Source of the DNA: CAZXFH01 sp964640055
GTDB taxonomy: Bacteria > Fidelibacterota > UBA2242 > JAFGTP01
NCBI GenBank assembly: GCA_964640055.1
Contig: CAZXFH010000039.1
Span: forward strand, 1-30,433
Direction: 5' to 3'
Length of the DNA stretch: 30,433 nt
In this document: in pieces, positions 23,346 through 30,433 of the stretch
How the letters are laid out: every line of letters starts with the position of its first letter
Numbering within the stretch: position 1 is the stretch's first letter
Notes under the pieces: model-generated
The model's input: the letters and a program-made list of their open reading frames with translations, nothing else
Databases searched by the model: none
Told to the model about the DNA's origin: nothing
Translations under genes and position numbers: made by a program

Positions 23346-23957
23346 TTATGTGGTTTCCTTTTCCATTTGCAGTCGCCGGGCGAGCCAGGTCACGATTGCC
23401 AGCATAAAGAAAGCCCCGGGCGGCATGACCATAATGGTCCATTGGTGCCACCAGAGATCTTTCGCTGGTAAAGCATATCCCAATAAGGTACCGAATCCCA
23501 AAGGCTCCCGCACTGCTGCAATAACAATCAGCACAAAAGCATATCCCAACCCCATGGCCATTCCATCCAAAAAGGATGGCCAGGGTCGGTTCTGACTGGC
23601 AAAGGCTTCGGCCCGGCCCATGATAATACAATTGGTAATGATCAATCCCACATAAGGACCAATAAAGCGATGGATTTCCGGATTGACGGCTTTAATGACA
23701 ATATCCACGATCATCACATAACTGGCAATGATCAATACCTGAACGATCATACGGATCCGGGTCGGAATATAATTTCTAAGGAGTGATATAGTGAAATTTG
23801 ATAAAGCTGTGACAAAAATAACCCCGGCGCACATGAAGAGCGTATTGGCCATCAGATTGGTGACCGCCAGCGAGGAACAGATACCCAGTACCTGCCGAAA
23901 AACCGGATTTTCATCCCATAATCCTTTCAGAAATATTTTGCCCGAACTATCTGCCAT
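23346..23957 (-). CDS. nqrD: Na+-NQR subunit D
   Basis: A 203-residue membrane subunit paralogous to NqrE and RnfE, with about six helices. Probable ligands of the shared 2Fe-2S cluster are C27 in LGICSSLAVT and C110 in IITNCIIMGRAEAFA. The N-terminal GLWDENPVFRQVLG is typical of NqrD/RnfE. Its ATG lies inside the end of nqrC (11-base overlap), so translation is coupled. Confidence 0.95.
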   Translation of the reverse strand: MADSSGKIFLKGLWDENPVFRQVLGICSSLAVTNLMANTLFMCAGVIFVTALSNFTISLLRNYIPTRIRMIVQVLIIASYVMIVDIVIKAVNPEIHRFIGPYVGLIITNCIIMGRAEAFASQNRPWPSFLDGMAMGLGYAFVLIVIAAVREPLGFGTLLGYALPAKDLWWHQWTIMVMPPGAFFMLAIVTWLARRLQMEKETT

Positions 23958-24609
23958 CTATTGATCTTTGGTTGCTATTCAGATGATGTTTCTTATAAAT
24001 TTGCCTGAATTGGGTCAATTCTGTATTTAATATCTTCATTAATGCCATGGATGTCTGCGTGGCCCCGGTAATGGCATCCACCTGCTGCGCGGTCCTTCCT
24101 GTGGCACCCCCATTAATGATGATCCGTTCTTCCGGTGGTTGTTCCCAGGCAATCGGGAGGCCCTTGAACTGGTCGGTGAACCATGACTCTTCGATGCGGG
24201 CCCCCAGTCCCGGAGTCTCTTTCTGCTCTAAGAGACGGATGTTAACAATTTTCTGCAAATCTGGTGTTAGAACCAGTATGCCTGTGATCCGATCCCAGAA
24301 CCCCATCCCGGAAAAGATAAACCCCACCTGTTTTGGTCCTTTTTGCTTGAAAAATATCGGGTAGAGCTGATTGTCGTAAATAACTGTATCACTTTCAATC
24401 GCTTGCGCAATTGCCAGCTGATAGTCCCGGGGATTGTCTTCGGAAACTGACAGATTAAACGCCTGGGCCAGTGCACGATTCCGGTGCATGGTTTCATTCT
24501 TTTTCAGCATGTCCAGAGTAGCGTAGTGCACCGATGAGACAGCAATCCCAAAGACCAGACTGACCAGAATAATAAAAGCAAAAATATAAATTGGCGATGA
24601 CTTATTCAT
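23947..24609 (-). CDS. nqrC: Na+-NQR subunit C (covalent FMN subunit)
   Basis: A 220-residue subunit with one N-terminal membrane helix (about 7-28) and a periplasmic FMN-binding domain. The flavinylation motif TGATQT spans residues 181-186, with T186 as the expected FMN-carrying threonine. The GLGARIEESWF block is typical of NqrC/RnfG. ApbE flavin transferase is required but not in this window. No Shine-Dalgarno is visible before the ATG at 24609. A 25-codon reading frame ending over this start may couple its translation to nqrB. Confidence 0.94.
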   Translation of the reverse strand: MNKSSPIYIFAFIILVSLVFGIAVSSVHYATLDMLKKNETMHRNRALAQAFNLSVSEDNPRDYQLAIAQAIESDTVIYDNQLYPIFFKQKGPKQVGFIFSGMGFWDRITGILVLTPDLQKIVNIRLLEQKETPGLGARIEESWFTDQFKGLPIAWEQPPEERIIINGGATGRTAQQVDAITGATQTSMALMKILNTELTQFRQIYKKHHLNSNQRSIDGR

Positions 24610-24679
24610 GTTGAAAAAACAGTTGCGTTTTGAGTCGTTTTGCCTTGATTAGGGCAGTTTGTTTTTCCGGTTTGACCAT
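24602..24679 (-). CDS. Possible 25-codon coupling ORF between nqrB and nqrC
   Basis: An ATG at 24679 opens 7 bases after the nqrB stop codon. It runs 25 codons, very rich in Lys and Gln, to a TAA at 24602-24604 that lies just past the nqrC start codon (8-base overlap). There is no good ribosome binding site. It fills the 76-base gap between nqrB and nqrC almost exactly, so ribosomes finishing nqrB could re-initiate and carry on to nqrC. It may also be chance. Confidence 0.25.
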   Translation of the reverse strand: MVKPEKQTALIKAKRLKTQLFFQHE

Positions 24680-24685
24680 TTTAAA

Positions 24686-25732
24686 TCAACTGGGTGGTTG
24701 CTGGCTCTTTTGCTTTTGTCGATAGCGCTTGATCCACAGATCCAGGGATGGTGCGATTGTATTTCCCAGCAATATCGCAAAAGCCACACCGCCTGCAAAA
24801 ATGGCTTTATAACGAAAGAAAACAATTAACATACCGATGAAAATCCCGTAAATCCAGCGGGATAAAGGCACTTTCGGAGCACTAACCGGATCGGTAACCA
24901 TAAACACAGCAGCATAGAGTAACCCGCCGGAAAAAAGGGTAAAAAGAACCGGCGGCACAGCTTCAATACCAATGATATTCCGTAGAATAACATTCAAACT
25001 GACGGCGCCCATTACAGTGGCCACAGTTAACTGCCACTTGGCAGTTTTGGTCCAGATTAAATAGATTCCGGCCAGGATGATAACCAGAGCACAAACCTCA
25101 CCCATGGAACCTGCCGCCAGCACTTTGGGAGTAGTTTCATGGGAAAAAACCGACTGTATATTTCCCAAAAATAGCGTGATAATATCAGTTTCATGTCCAA
25201 AATCATGCCGGCTCCACATGGGGGTCGCAGCAGTAATCGCATCCAGCTTATTTATTCCGGCCTGCAAGAGCCACGCCGGGTTATTTTTCAATGTAGCCAA
25301 ACTCCAGTGCGCAAAACCACCGGGAAAACCGGTAAAAACTGGTACGAACCGAGCAGTCATTTCCACTGGAAAACAGACATATACAAACCCGCGTCCGACA
25401 ATCGCTGGATTAAAAATATTTTTCCCGAATCCCCCGAAAGTTTCTTTAGCAAACAGGATGGCGATAACAGCTCCTACCACCACCATCCAAAAAGGAATCG
25501 TGGGCGGTAATGAAAGTCCATAGAGTGCTGCGGTAACAAAACAGGCATAGCTGACCTTGCCCCGGCGATTACTGGCCATGATCCATTCGGTAATAAATGC
25601 AAAAAACCCGGCTATCAGAACCACACCTAAAACCCGCCAACCAAAATAATAAATGGCTACCAGAGCCACGGGTAGCAGGGCATACAACACCTTCAGCATC
25701 ATCTTCTGCTTTAAAAATACCGGCTTTTGCAT
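24686..25732 (-). CDS. nqrB: Na+-NQR subunit B (membrane, covalent FMN)
   Basis: A 348-residue polytopic membrane subunit of the NqrB/RnfD family with about ten helices. The family landmark FGGFGKNIFNPAIVGRGFV is at about 98-117. The FMN attachment site corresponds to DAITAATP (164-171) with T170; the usual Gly before Ala is Ala here. The C-terminal FAILLGNTIAPSLD motif is typical. It is about 60 residues shorter than Vibrio NqrB. GAGGA stands about 11 bases before the ATG. This is the first gene of the operon as seen; nqrA, which normally precedes it, is missing. Confidence 0.93.
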   Translation of the reverse strand: MQKPVFLKQKMMLKVLYALLPVALVAIYYFGWRVLGVVLIAGFFAFITEWIMASNRRGKVSYACFVTAALYGLSLPPTIPFWMVVVGAVIAILFAKETFGGFGKNIFNPAIVGRGFVYVCFPVEMTARFVPVFTGFPGGFAHWSLATLKNNPAWLLQAGINKLDAITAATPMWSRHDFGHETDIITLFLGNIQSVFSHETTPKVLAAGSMGEVCALVIILAGIYLIWTKTAKWQLTVATVMGAVSLNVILRNIIGIEAVPPVLFTLFSGGLLYAAVFMVTDPVSAPKVPLSRWIYGIFIGMLIVFFRYKAIFAGGVAFAILLGNTIAPSLDLWIKRYRQKQKSQQPPS

Positions 25733-25856
25733 GTCTATCTAAATCCTCGGCAAGCGCTACATATCATCTCTGACAGAAAATAATACTTGGGCAATAGAGA
25801 AACAATAATTTTTCAGAAAATGCCGGCGAGTCAATCCAAACTTAATTTTATATTTA

Positions 25857-26017
25857 TTATAACTTTTTGATTGTTTTTAGAATCTCGGCCAGCGGATGAG
25901 CACCCACCAGACCTCTTTTTCATTAATGATGGTCCGGGGAACACTACTGACCTTATATCGATTGGCCAAATGCGGAAAGCTAGTACTTTCAATCATCTCA
26001 GCCATAATATTATCATT
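25857..26017 (-). pseudogene. Decayed thioredoxin-family gene remnant
   Basis: Read on the - strand from 26017, the frame gives AEMIE, then PHLANRYKVSSVPRTIINE. This is the typical half of a thioredoxin-fold protein around its cis-proline (VP). The frame then breaks and stops at 25877-25879. In the next frame the sequence continues as GLVGAHPLAEILKTIKKL with a stop at 25857-25859, which is the normal thioredoxin C-terminal end. Restoring a single base near 25903-25908 would join them. Upstream, two in-frame TAA codons (26018-26023) precede the matching part, and the half with the CxxC active site is absent. It lies about 125 bases before nqrB. Confidence 0.75.
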
Positions 26018-26023
26018 TTATTA

Positions 26024-26435
26024 AACGACATTACAAGCATGACATGACAGTAGTAATTTGTTTTAACTTGTCATACATAGCTTAATGCTCTATTCATACT
26101 TCTAGTCATTATTAGGGGGATGGCTTAAGATATTTTAAAATAGTGGCTGTTATTTTTTTCTTTATTCTGTTTAGATTTTAGCCTCTTATGAAAGTATATT
26201 CTTCTATTTGGAATTAAATTTGTCTGCTATTGGTAGCTTTTTAGCAAACAGTTTTTTCTAAAGACTTGGGCATAGATTTCCAATGCCATGATTCTCAATA
26301 TTAAGTTAACAAAAAATTACGTTTATCAAATGAATTATAACAAGGCTTTTCTTGGATTAGATCATTACATATAAATTCGAATTAAATATAAAATGGACAC
26401 ACTGTATATTTATTGTTTCGACAGATAATAAACAG
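26024..26435. other. AT-rich gene-free stretch
   Basis: About 410 bases without a supportable gene between the thioredoxin remnant and the rubrerythrin control region. It is clearly more AT-rich than its neighbours and stop-dense in all frames. I looked for remains of nqrA and of a transposase and found nothing I would defend. Confidence 0.5.
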
Positions 26436-26462
26436 TTGCAATATTTGCAAATAATTTGTAAA
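26436..26462. promoter_or_regulatory. Palindromic operator-like cluster upstream of rubrerythrin
   Basis: A 9-1-9 inverted repeat TTTGCAAATAATTTGTAAA (26444-26462, 8 of 9 pairs) overlaps a second repeat TTGCAATATTTGCAA (26436-26450). A possible -35 TCGACA lies at 26418-26423, and the repeats would then cover the -10 and the transcription start. The size and symmetry fit a Fur/PerR-family site, but the match to the PerR box is partial (10 of 14 for the left repeat). The regulator is therefore uncertain. Confidence 0.4.
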
Positions 26463-26510
26463 TGTAAAAAGCCGAAAAAAGATTAATTCAAGCCAAAAGG
26501 AGGAATCGAT

Positions 26511-27017
26511 ATGCGCGAGATGACCGAACAAACATCAGGTGAAGCCTTTGCTGGTGAGTCCAAAGCCCATATGAAATATATGATCTTTGCTGAAATAGCT
26601 GAGAAAAACGGCTTTCCCAATCTGGCTCGTATGTTCCATGCCATAGCCTATGCCGAGCAGGTCCATGCCACCAATCACGCCCGCAATCTAGGCATTGTAC
26701 AGGAAACACCACAAAACATTCAAAATTGCATTGACGGTGAAAATTTTGAAGTGGAAGAGATGTATCCGGCCTACCTGGCCATTGCCGAATTGCAACAGGA
26801 AAAAGGCGCTCAAAAAGCCCACCATTATGCCCTGGAAGCGGAAAAAATCCATCGCACCATGTATCGTGAAGCCAAGGCAATGGCAGAAAAGGGTGTGGAC
26901 ATTGAAATGGAAAATATTTACATCTGTCCGGTATGCGGCTACACCCATTACAAAGGTGATTTACCGGATCATTGCCCGGTATGCGGCGTCAACAGTAACA
27001 AGTTCAGAAAGTTCTAA
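26511..27017 (+). CDS. rbr: Rubrerythrin
   Basis: A 168-residue peroxide reductase. The ferritin-like domain (about 1-130) supplies di-iron ligands, visible as E16 in AGESKAH, E49 with H52 in AEQVH, the acidic cluster 80-83 and E111 with H114 in EAEKIH. The C-terminal rubredoxin-type site has C139, C142, C155 and C158. The domains are complete and in the usual order. A strong AGGAGG lies 8 bases before the ATG. It is a single-gene transcript: its own operator-like upstream region on one side, and an intrinsic terminator at 27074-27112 on the other. It complements the di-iron protein at 10146-10616, which lacks the rubredoxin part. Confidence 0.95.
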   Translation: MREMTEQTSGEAFAGESKAHMKYMIFAEIAEKNGFPNLARMFHAIAYAEQVHATNHARNLGIVQETPQNIQNCIDGENFEVEEMYPAYLAIAELQQEKGAQKAHHYALEAEKIHRTMYREAKAMAEKGVDIEMENIYICPVCGYTHYKGDLPDHCPVCGVNSNKFRKF

Positions 27018-27073
27018 ACAGCCAGACGGAAAAAGCGAATTTCAAAGGTGTCTGAAAAGTGACACAATACCTC

Positions 27074-27112
27074 AAAGCCTGTTCGATTATCCCTTCAAAA
27101 CAGGCTTTTTTT
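27074..27112 (+). terminator. Rho-independent terminator of rubrerythrin
   Basis: A 10-bp stem, AAAGCCTGTT at 27074-27083 against AACAGGCTTT at 27099-27108, has a 15-base loop and is followed by a T tract to 27112. It lies 57 bases past the rbr stop and isolates it from the korAB operon. The following 27113-27247 shows no gene and no promoter I can name. Confidence 0.85.
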
Positions 27113-27247
27113 ATTTTATTTATCCGTAAACAATTCTATCAGGGTTATATGCAGTCACTATGTAACTTCGCGTCTTTAATTCAATCAAACATACACAAAT
27201 TTTATCCGCGCCCAATTGATAGCGAACTTTAGAATGGAGATGAAGAT

Positions 27248-28957
27248 ATGTCTGATATTTCAATCGTATTGAGCGGTGAAGCCGGTCAGGGCATTCAGAC
27301 CATTGAACATGTGCTGACCCGTATTTTCAAGTTCTCAGGATACCATGTCTTTGCCACAGAAGAGTATATGTCCCGCGTTCGCGGTGGGGTCAATACCACC
27401 ACTATCAGAGTTGCTGCTCACCCCGTCACCACGGTCATTGATCATATTGATGTCCTAATGGTCTTGGGCCAAGGTTCGATCAATCATCTGCAGCAGCGTA
27501 TCAGTGAGCAAACGATCGTTCTGGGCGAAGCAGATAATCTCAGTTCCAATGAACAGGCTGCGATCACACATTTCAAGGATATTCCCCTCCGTCAGCTGGC
27601 CAAAGAGGTAGGTAAGACCATCTATGCCAATAGTGTTGCTGTTGGGGTGATCTGTGGGTTATTCAATATCGATACGGATACACTTGAAAAATACCTGGAA
27701 CAGCATTTTGCAGCCAAGGGTGATGAAATCATTGCCAGTAATATTGAGGCTGCTTTACAAGGGTATCAGTTGGGTGAGGATCTTCCGTCGGAATTCCAAT
27801 GTAAGCCCAAGCCAGAACCTCAGGAGGATATTAAAGATGATATTCTGATCAATGGCACCGAAGCCGTGGCCTTGGGAGCCATTAATGGCGGCGCTAATTT
27901 TCTCAGTTTTTACCCCATGTCCCCGGCGACCGGTGTGGCCACCTTTTTTGCCCAGCATGCCGATGAATTTGAATTGGTTGTGGAACAAGTGGAGGATGAG
28001 ATCGCTGCACTGAATATGGCCCTGGGAGCCTGGTATGCCGGCGCCCGGGCCCTGGTGACAACCTCGGGCGGGGGTTTTGCCCTGATGGTCGAAGCCCTGA
28101 GTCTGTCCGGAATCATCGAAAGCCCTGCGGTCATTCACCTCGCTCAGCGACCCGGACCGGCCACTGGTTTGCCAACCCGCACGGAACAGGGTGATTTGCT
28201 CTTCAGCTTGACAGCCGGTCACGGGGAATTTCCCCGCATTCTGCTAGCTCCCGGTGATCTGGTGGAAGGCTATGAATTATCCCGCCAAGCTTTTGCTCTG
28301 GCGGACAAGTATCAGGTCCCGGTCATTCTGCTGACTGATCAGTATTATCTGGACAGCTATTATAATATTTCCGAGCTGCCGTTCAGTAAAGACATCCCGG
28401 CCCTTGAAATCATTGAAACTAATGAAAATTATCAACGCTATGCCGATCAAAAAAACGGAGTCAGTCCACGGGGTATTCCCGGCTATGGCAACGGACTTGT
28501 AGCAGTAGACAGCGATGAGCATGATCCGGCCGGACATATCACCGAAGATTTTGAAACGCGGACTAAAATGGTTGACAAACGCCTTAGAAAATTAGAGACC
28601 TTAAAAACCGCAATTATTCCGCCGGAGTTAAAGGGACCTCAGGACTATGAGATCCTGATTATCGGCTGGGGCTCGACTAAAAATGTTATCAGGGAAGCAA
28701 TCAACGAACTGGATCTGGATGAAACTGCTCATTTGCATTTTAAACAAGTTTATCCGCTCCATCCGGATACAGCGCAGTATCTGTCCAGAGCAAAACAGAC
28801 CATTGTCGTGGAAAACAATGCCACGGCCCAGTTCCGTCAATTAATGCGCATCACGACTGGAATCGACGGTGGGCATTCCATTTTGAAATACAATGGACTT
28901 GCTTTTACTACGGAAGAAATTAAAAAACAACTCAAACAGCACCTGAAGGAGGCCTAA
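27248..28957 (+). CDS. korA: 2-oxoacid:ferredoxin oxidoreductase alpha subunit (gamma-alpha fusion)
   Basis: A 569-residue subunit of a two-subunit oxidoreductase that makes acyl-CoA and CO2 from a 2-oxoacid and CoA while reducing ferredoxin, or runs in reverse. The N-terminal gamma domain (about 1-185) has SGEAGQGI and the SRVRGGVNT block. The alpha (pyrimidine-binding) domain starts near 200 with NGTEAVALGA and contains YPMSPATG, the catalytic-region VEQVEDEIAALNMALGAWYAGARA-type segment and GPATGLPTRTEQGD. Domain III/II sequence continues to the end. GGAG stands about 10 bases before the ATG. It is followed after 3 bases by korB. Whether the substrate is 2-oxoglutarate, pyruvate or a branched oxoacid is not decided by sequence; the gamma-alpha fusion is most common in the 2-oxoglutarate group. 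Confidence 0.92.
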   Translation: MSDISIVLSGEAGQGIQTIEHVLTRIFKFSGYHVFATEEYMSRVRGGVNTTTIRVAAHPVTTVIDHIDVLMVLGQGSINHLQQRISEQTIVLGEADNLSSNEQAAITHFKDIPLRQLAKEVGKTIYANSVAVGVICGLFNIDTDTLEKYLEQHFAAKGDEIIASNIEAALQGYQLGEDLPSEFQCKPKPEPQEDIKDDILINGTEAVALGAINGGANFLSFYPMSPATGVATFFAQHADEFELVVEQVEDEIAALNMALGAWYAGARALVTTSGGGFALMVEALSLSGIIESPAVIHLAQRPGPATGLPTRTEQGDLLFSLTAGHGEFPRILLAPGDLVEGYELSRQAFALADKYQVPVILLTDQYYLDSYYNISELPFSKDIPALEIIETNENYQRYADQKNGVSPRGIPGYGNGLVAVDSDEHDPAGHITEDFETRTKMVDKRLRKLETLKTAIIPPELKGPQDYEILIIGWGSTKNVIREAINELDLDETAHLHFKQVYPLHPDTAQYLSRAKQTIVVENNATAQFRQLMRITTGIDGGHSILKYNGLAFTTEEIKKQLKQHLKEA

Positions 28958-28960
28958 ATA

Positions 28961-29827
28961 ATGGATACAAATCAATATGATATGGGTGACATAGATATTG
29001 CTTGGTGCCCAGGTTGTGGTAATTTCAGTATTTTAAAAATCATCAAGACAACTCTGGCTGAGCTGGAGATAGCGCCCCGGGATGCGGTCTGGGTCACAGG
29101 TATCGGACAAGCGGCGAAGATCCCCCATTATTTCAAAACCAATTTTTTCAACGGTCTACATGGCCGTGCTCTTCCGGTAGCCACCGGGATAAAAGCCGCT
29201 AATCCTCATTTAACAGTAATTGCTGAAAGCGGCGACGGCTGTTCCTATGGTGAAGGCGGTAATCACTTTATCCATACAATCCGCCGTAATCCAAATATTA
29301 CCCAGATCGTACATAACAATATGATTTATGGCTTGACCAAGGGTCAGGCCTCTCCCACTAGCCAGCCTGAGCTCAAAACACCGATCCAGACTAAAGGGGT
29401 TTTTCTGGAACCCTTTAACCCCCTGGCCGTAGCCATCGCCTTGAATACCTCTTTTGTAGCCCGCGGTTTTTCCGGTCACCACGAACAAACAACAGAAGTT
29501 CTGAAACAGGCTATCAACCATCATGGCTATGCTCTGGTTGATATTCTGCACCCCTGTGTCTCTTTCAATAAAGTCAATACCTTCAAATGGTACAAAGAGC
29601 ATACCCACTGGCTGTCAGAAGATTATAGACCTGACGATCAACAGCAGGCCTTTCAAAAAGCGCTGGAGAGCGATCAAATGGCGCTGGGTGTTCTGTATCA
29701 ACGCAGTGGTAGTAAGACCTTTGAAGAGATCCAAAAGCCTCATCAGAAGCAGCCCCAGCGATTATTTGAGCAAATCATAGATACAGATAAGCTAAAGCCA
29801 CTCATCGATAAAAAAAGAAGGAGTTAG
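28961..29827 (+). CDS. korB: 2-oxoacid:ferredoxin oxidoreductase beta subunit
   Basis: A 288-residue thiamine diphosphate-binding subunit. The N-terminal WCPGCG (C16, C19) and the later HPCVSFN provide Fe-S cysteines. The position that is Cys in some relatives (GIGCS) reads GIGQAAK here, which I recall as normal for one clostridial-type branch. The ThDP motif starts GDGC (91-94), where GDGD is usual, and runs through GGNHFIH to NNMIYGLTKGQ (119-129). The Mg ligand Asp (D92) is kept. It follows korA after 3 bases and precedes a peroxiredoxin gene by 2. No separate ferredoxin subunit is encoded, as expected for the KorAB type. Confidence 0.93.
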   Translation: MDTNQYDMGDIDIAWCPGCGNFSILKIIKTTLAELEIAPRDAVWVTGIGQAAKIPHYFKTNFFNGLHGRALPVATGIKAANPHLTVIAESGDGCSYGEGGNHFIHTIRRNPNITQIVHNNMIYGLTKGQASPTSQPELKTPIQTKGVFLEPFNPLAVAIALNTSFVARGFSGHHEQTTEVLKQAINHHGYALVDILHPCVSFNKVNTFKWYKEHTHWLSEDYRPDDQQQAFQKALESDQMALGVLYQRSGSKTFEEIQKPHQKQPQRLFEQIIDTDKLKPLIDKKRRS

Positions 29828-29829
29828 AT

Positions 29830-30297
29830 ATGAGTTCCCAAAATGCTCTGGAAATCGGGGATCGGGTGTCCAACTTTCTACTGATCGATCACATGGAGAA
29901 AAAGTTTGAGCTGAATGATCACAAAGGACAGCAAATTTTGCTCTCCTTTCATCCTCTGGCCTGGACCAGCATTTGTGCTCAACAAATGAAAGCCATGGAG
30001 AAACATTACGATCAATTTTTAAATCTGAATACCCTATCGGTGGGTCTCAGTGTTGATTCAGTGCCATCTAAAAGTGCCTGGGCAGAAAAATTGGGATTAA
30101 AACGGCTCAGACTGTTATCTGATTTCTGGCCCCACGGCGGTCTGGCCCAAACCCTGGGAATTTTCCGCAATAAACGCGGCTTTTCAGAGCGGGCCAACTT
30201 TATTCTGGATAAAGATGGAAAAATAATTTTCAAAAAAATCTATGATATCTCGGAATTACCGGATATCGACGAATTGATGGCATTTTTAAAGCAATAG
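29830..30297 (+). CDS. Peroxiredoxin, single-cysteine (AhpC/TSA superfamily)
   Basis: A 155-residue thioredoxin-fold peroxidase-like protein. The active-site pattern P-x3-T-x2-C is present as P42, T46 and C49 in HPLAWTSIC. The supporting Arg is in the SERANFILD strand, near residue 120. C49 is the only cysteine, so any resolving thiol must come from another protein. The sequence is closer to small Prx/thioredoxin-like proteins than to the 223-residue enzyme at 9448-10119. GGAG lies 8 bases before the ATG, which sits 2 bases past the korB stop, so it is part of the korAB operon. It may guard the oxygen-sensitive oxidoreductase. Confidence 0.87.
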   Translation: MSSQNALEIGDRVSNFLLIDHMEKKFELNDHKGQQILLSFHPLAWTSICAQQMKAMEKHYDQFLNLNTLSVGLSVDSVPSKSAWAEKLGLKRLRLLSDFWPHGGLAQTLGIFRNKRGFSERANFILDKDGKIIFKKIYDISELPDIDELMAFLKQ

Positions 30298-30433
30298 GAT
30301 TATAAGAATTAAGAAATAAAATAGAAGTAACATGGGATCAGGTTATCAGTAACACTAATCCAAGGAGCATTCTATTTTAGGTAGTGTCAAAAGTTTTATG
30401 AAAGAATGAAAGAGGATCTCAAGACCGGATGAT
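30298..30433. other. Window end, non-coding as far as visible
   Basis: No gene can be supported in these 136 bases and no terminator is clear after the peroxiredoxin. The stretch from about 30380 (GGTAGTGTCAAAAG and onward) faintly resembles an insertion-sequence end, but the window stops too soon to judge. Confidence 0.35.

Noticed and set aside
21565..25732. Reading the cluster as an Rnf complex
   Set aside because: The F subunit with 2Fe-2S plus FAD/NADH domains is Nqr-specific, and RnfB/RnfC-type genes are absent.
26024..26435. Possible transposase or nqrA remnant in the AT-rich stretch
   Set aside because: Short - strand peptides near 26190-26300 looked suggestive, but no motif holds together over more than about 15 residues.
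28961..29827. Loss of a Fe-S cysteine in KorB (GIGQ instead of GIGC)
   Set aside because: I recall GIGQ as the regular sequence in one KorB branch, so it is probably a subfamily trait rather than damage.
30377..30433. Possible insertion-sequence left end at the window edge
   Set aside because: Only a loose resemblance over a few bases; no inverted repeat partner or transposase start is visible before the window ends.

Overview
The window reads as chromosomal DNA of an anaerobic or microaerobic, Gram-negative-type bacterium of moderate GC. The evidence is a superoxide reductase, rubrerythrins, a flavodiiron protein, rubredoxin, a PerR regulator, a two-subunit 2-oxoacid:ferredoxin oxidoreductase, a minimal SufCB system, a Na+-NQR-type complex and a secreted CsgG-like/VWA protein. 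I cannot fix the phylum; the mix would suit Calditrichota, Marinimicrobia or related FCB-type lineages, and that is only inference. There are no rRNA or tRNA genes, CRISPR arrays or complete insertion sequences that I can see.

Layout. (1) 299-1348, + strand: an LdhA-like D-2-hydroxyacid dehydrogenase with an unusual Cys-rich tail. (2) 8136-1366, - strand: a run of a soluble GAF histidine kinase, a dihydroorotate-dehydrogenase-like flavoprotein, a SAM methyltransferase (CpaM-like), a membrane HgcA-HgcB-like fusion protein, a GPH-type sugar symporter and a GNAT-like acyltransferase. The methyltransferase and the HgcAB-like gene overlap and are the most intriguing pair here: a predicted corrinoid methyl carrier, a membrane domain and a ferredoxin in one chain, with a dedicated methyltransferase. 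(3) 13501-8245, - strand: an eleven-gene oxygen and peroxide defence operon led by perR, with a good promoter and PerR-box-like operator at one end and a strong intrinsic terminator at the other. (4) 13816-15752, + strand: sufC and a sufB-type scaffold, without sufS, sufU or sufD.

(5) 20874-15813, - strand: a signal-peptide CsgG-like/VWA protein with a long basic low-complexity tail, an MscS channel, a CorA transporter and a small methyltransferase. (6) 25732-21090, - strand: nqrB-C-D-E-F plus a conserved-looking hypothetical gene. nqrA is absent, and upstream of nqrB there is only a decayed thioredoxin-family remnant and about 490 bp of AT-rich DNA. (7) 26511-30297, + strand: rubrerythrin with its own terminator, then korA-korB-peroxiredoxin packed as one operon.

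How the parts fit: ferredoxin made by KorAB, NADH used by Nqr for a sodium gradient, a sodium-type symporter, Fe-S assembly by SufCB/Nfu, and two sets of O2/ROS scavenging enzymes that protect these oxygen-sensitive clusters. The HgcAB-like/CpaM module would add an uncharacterised corrinoid methyl-transfer reaction at the membrane.
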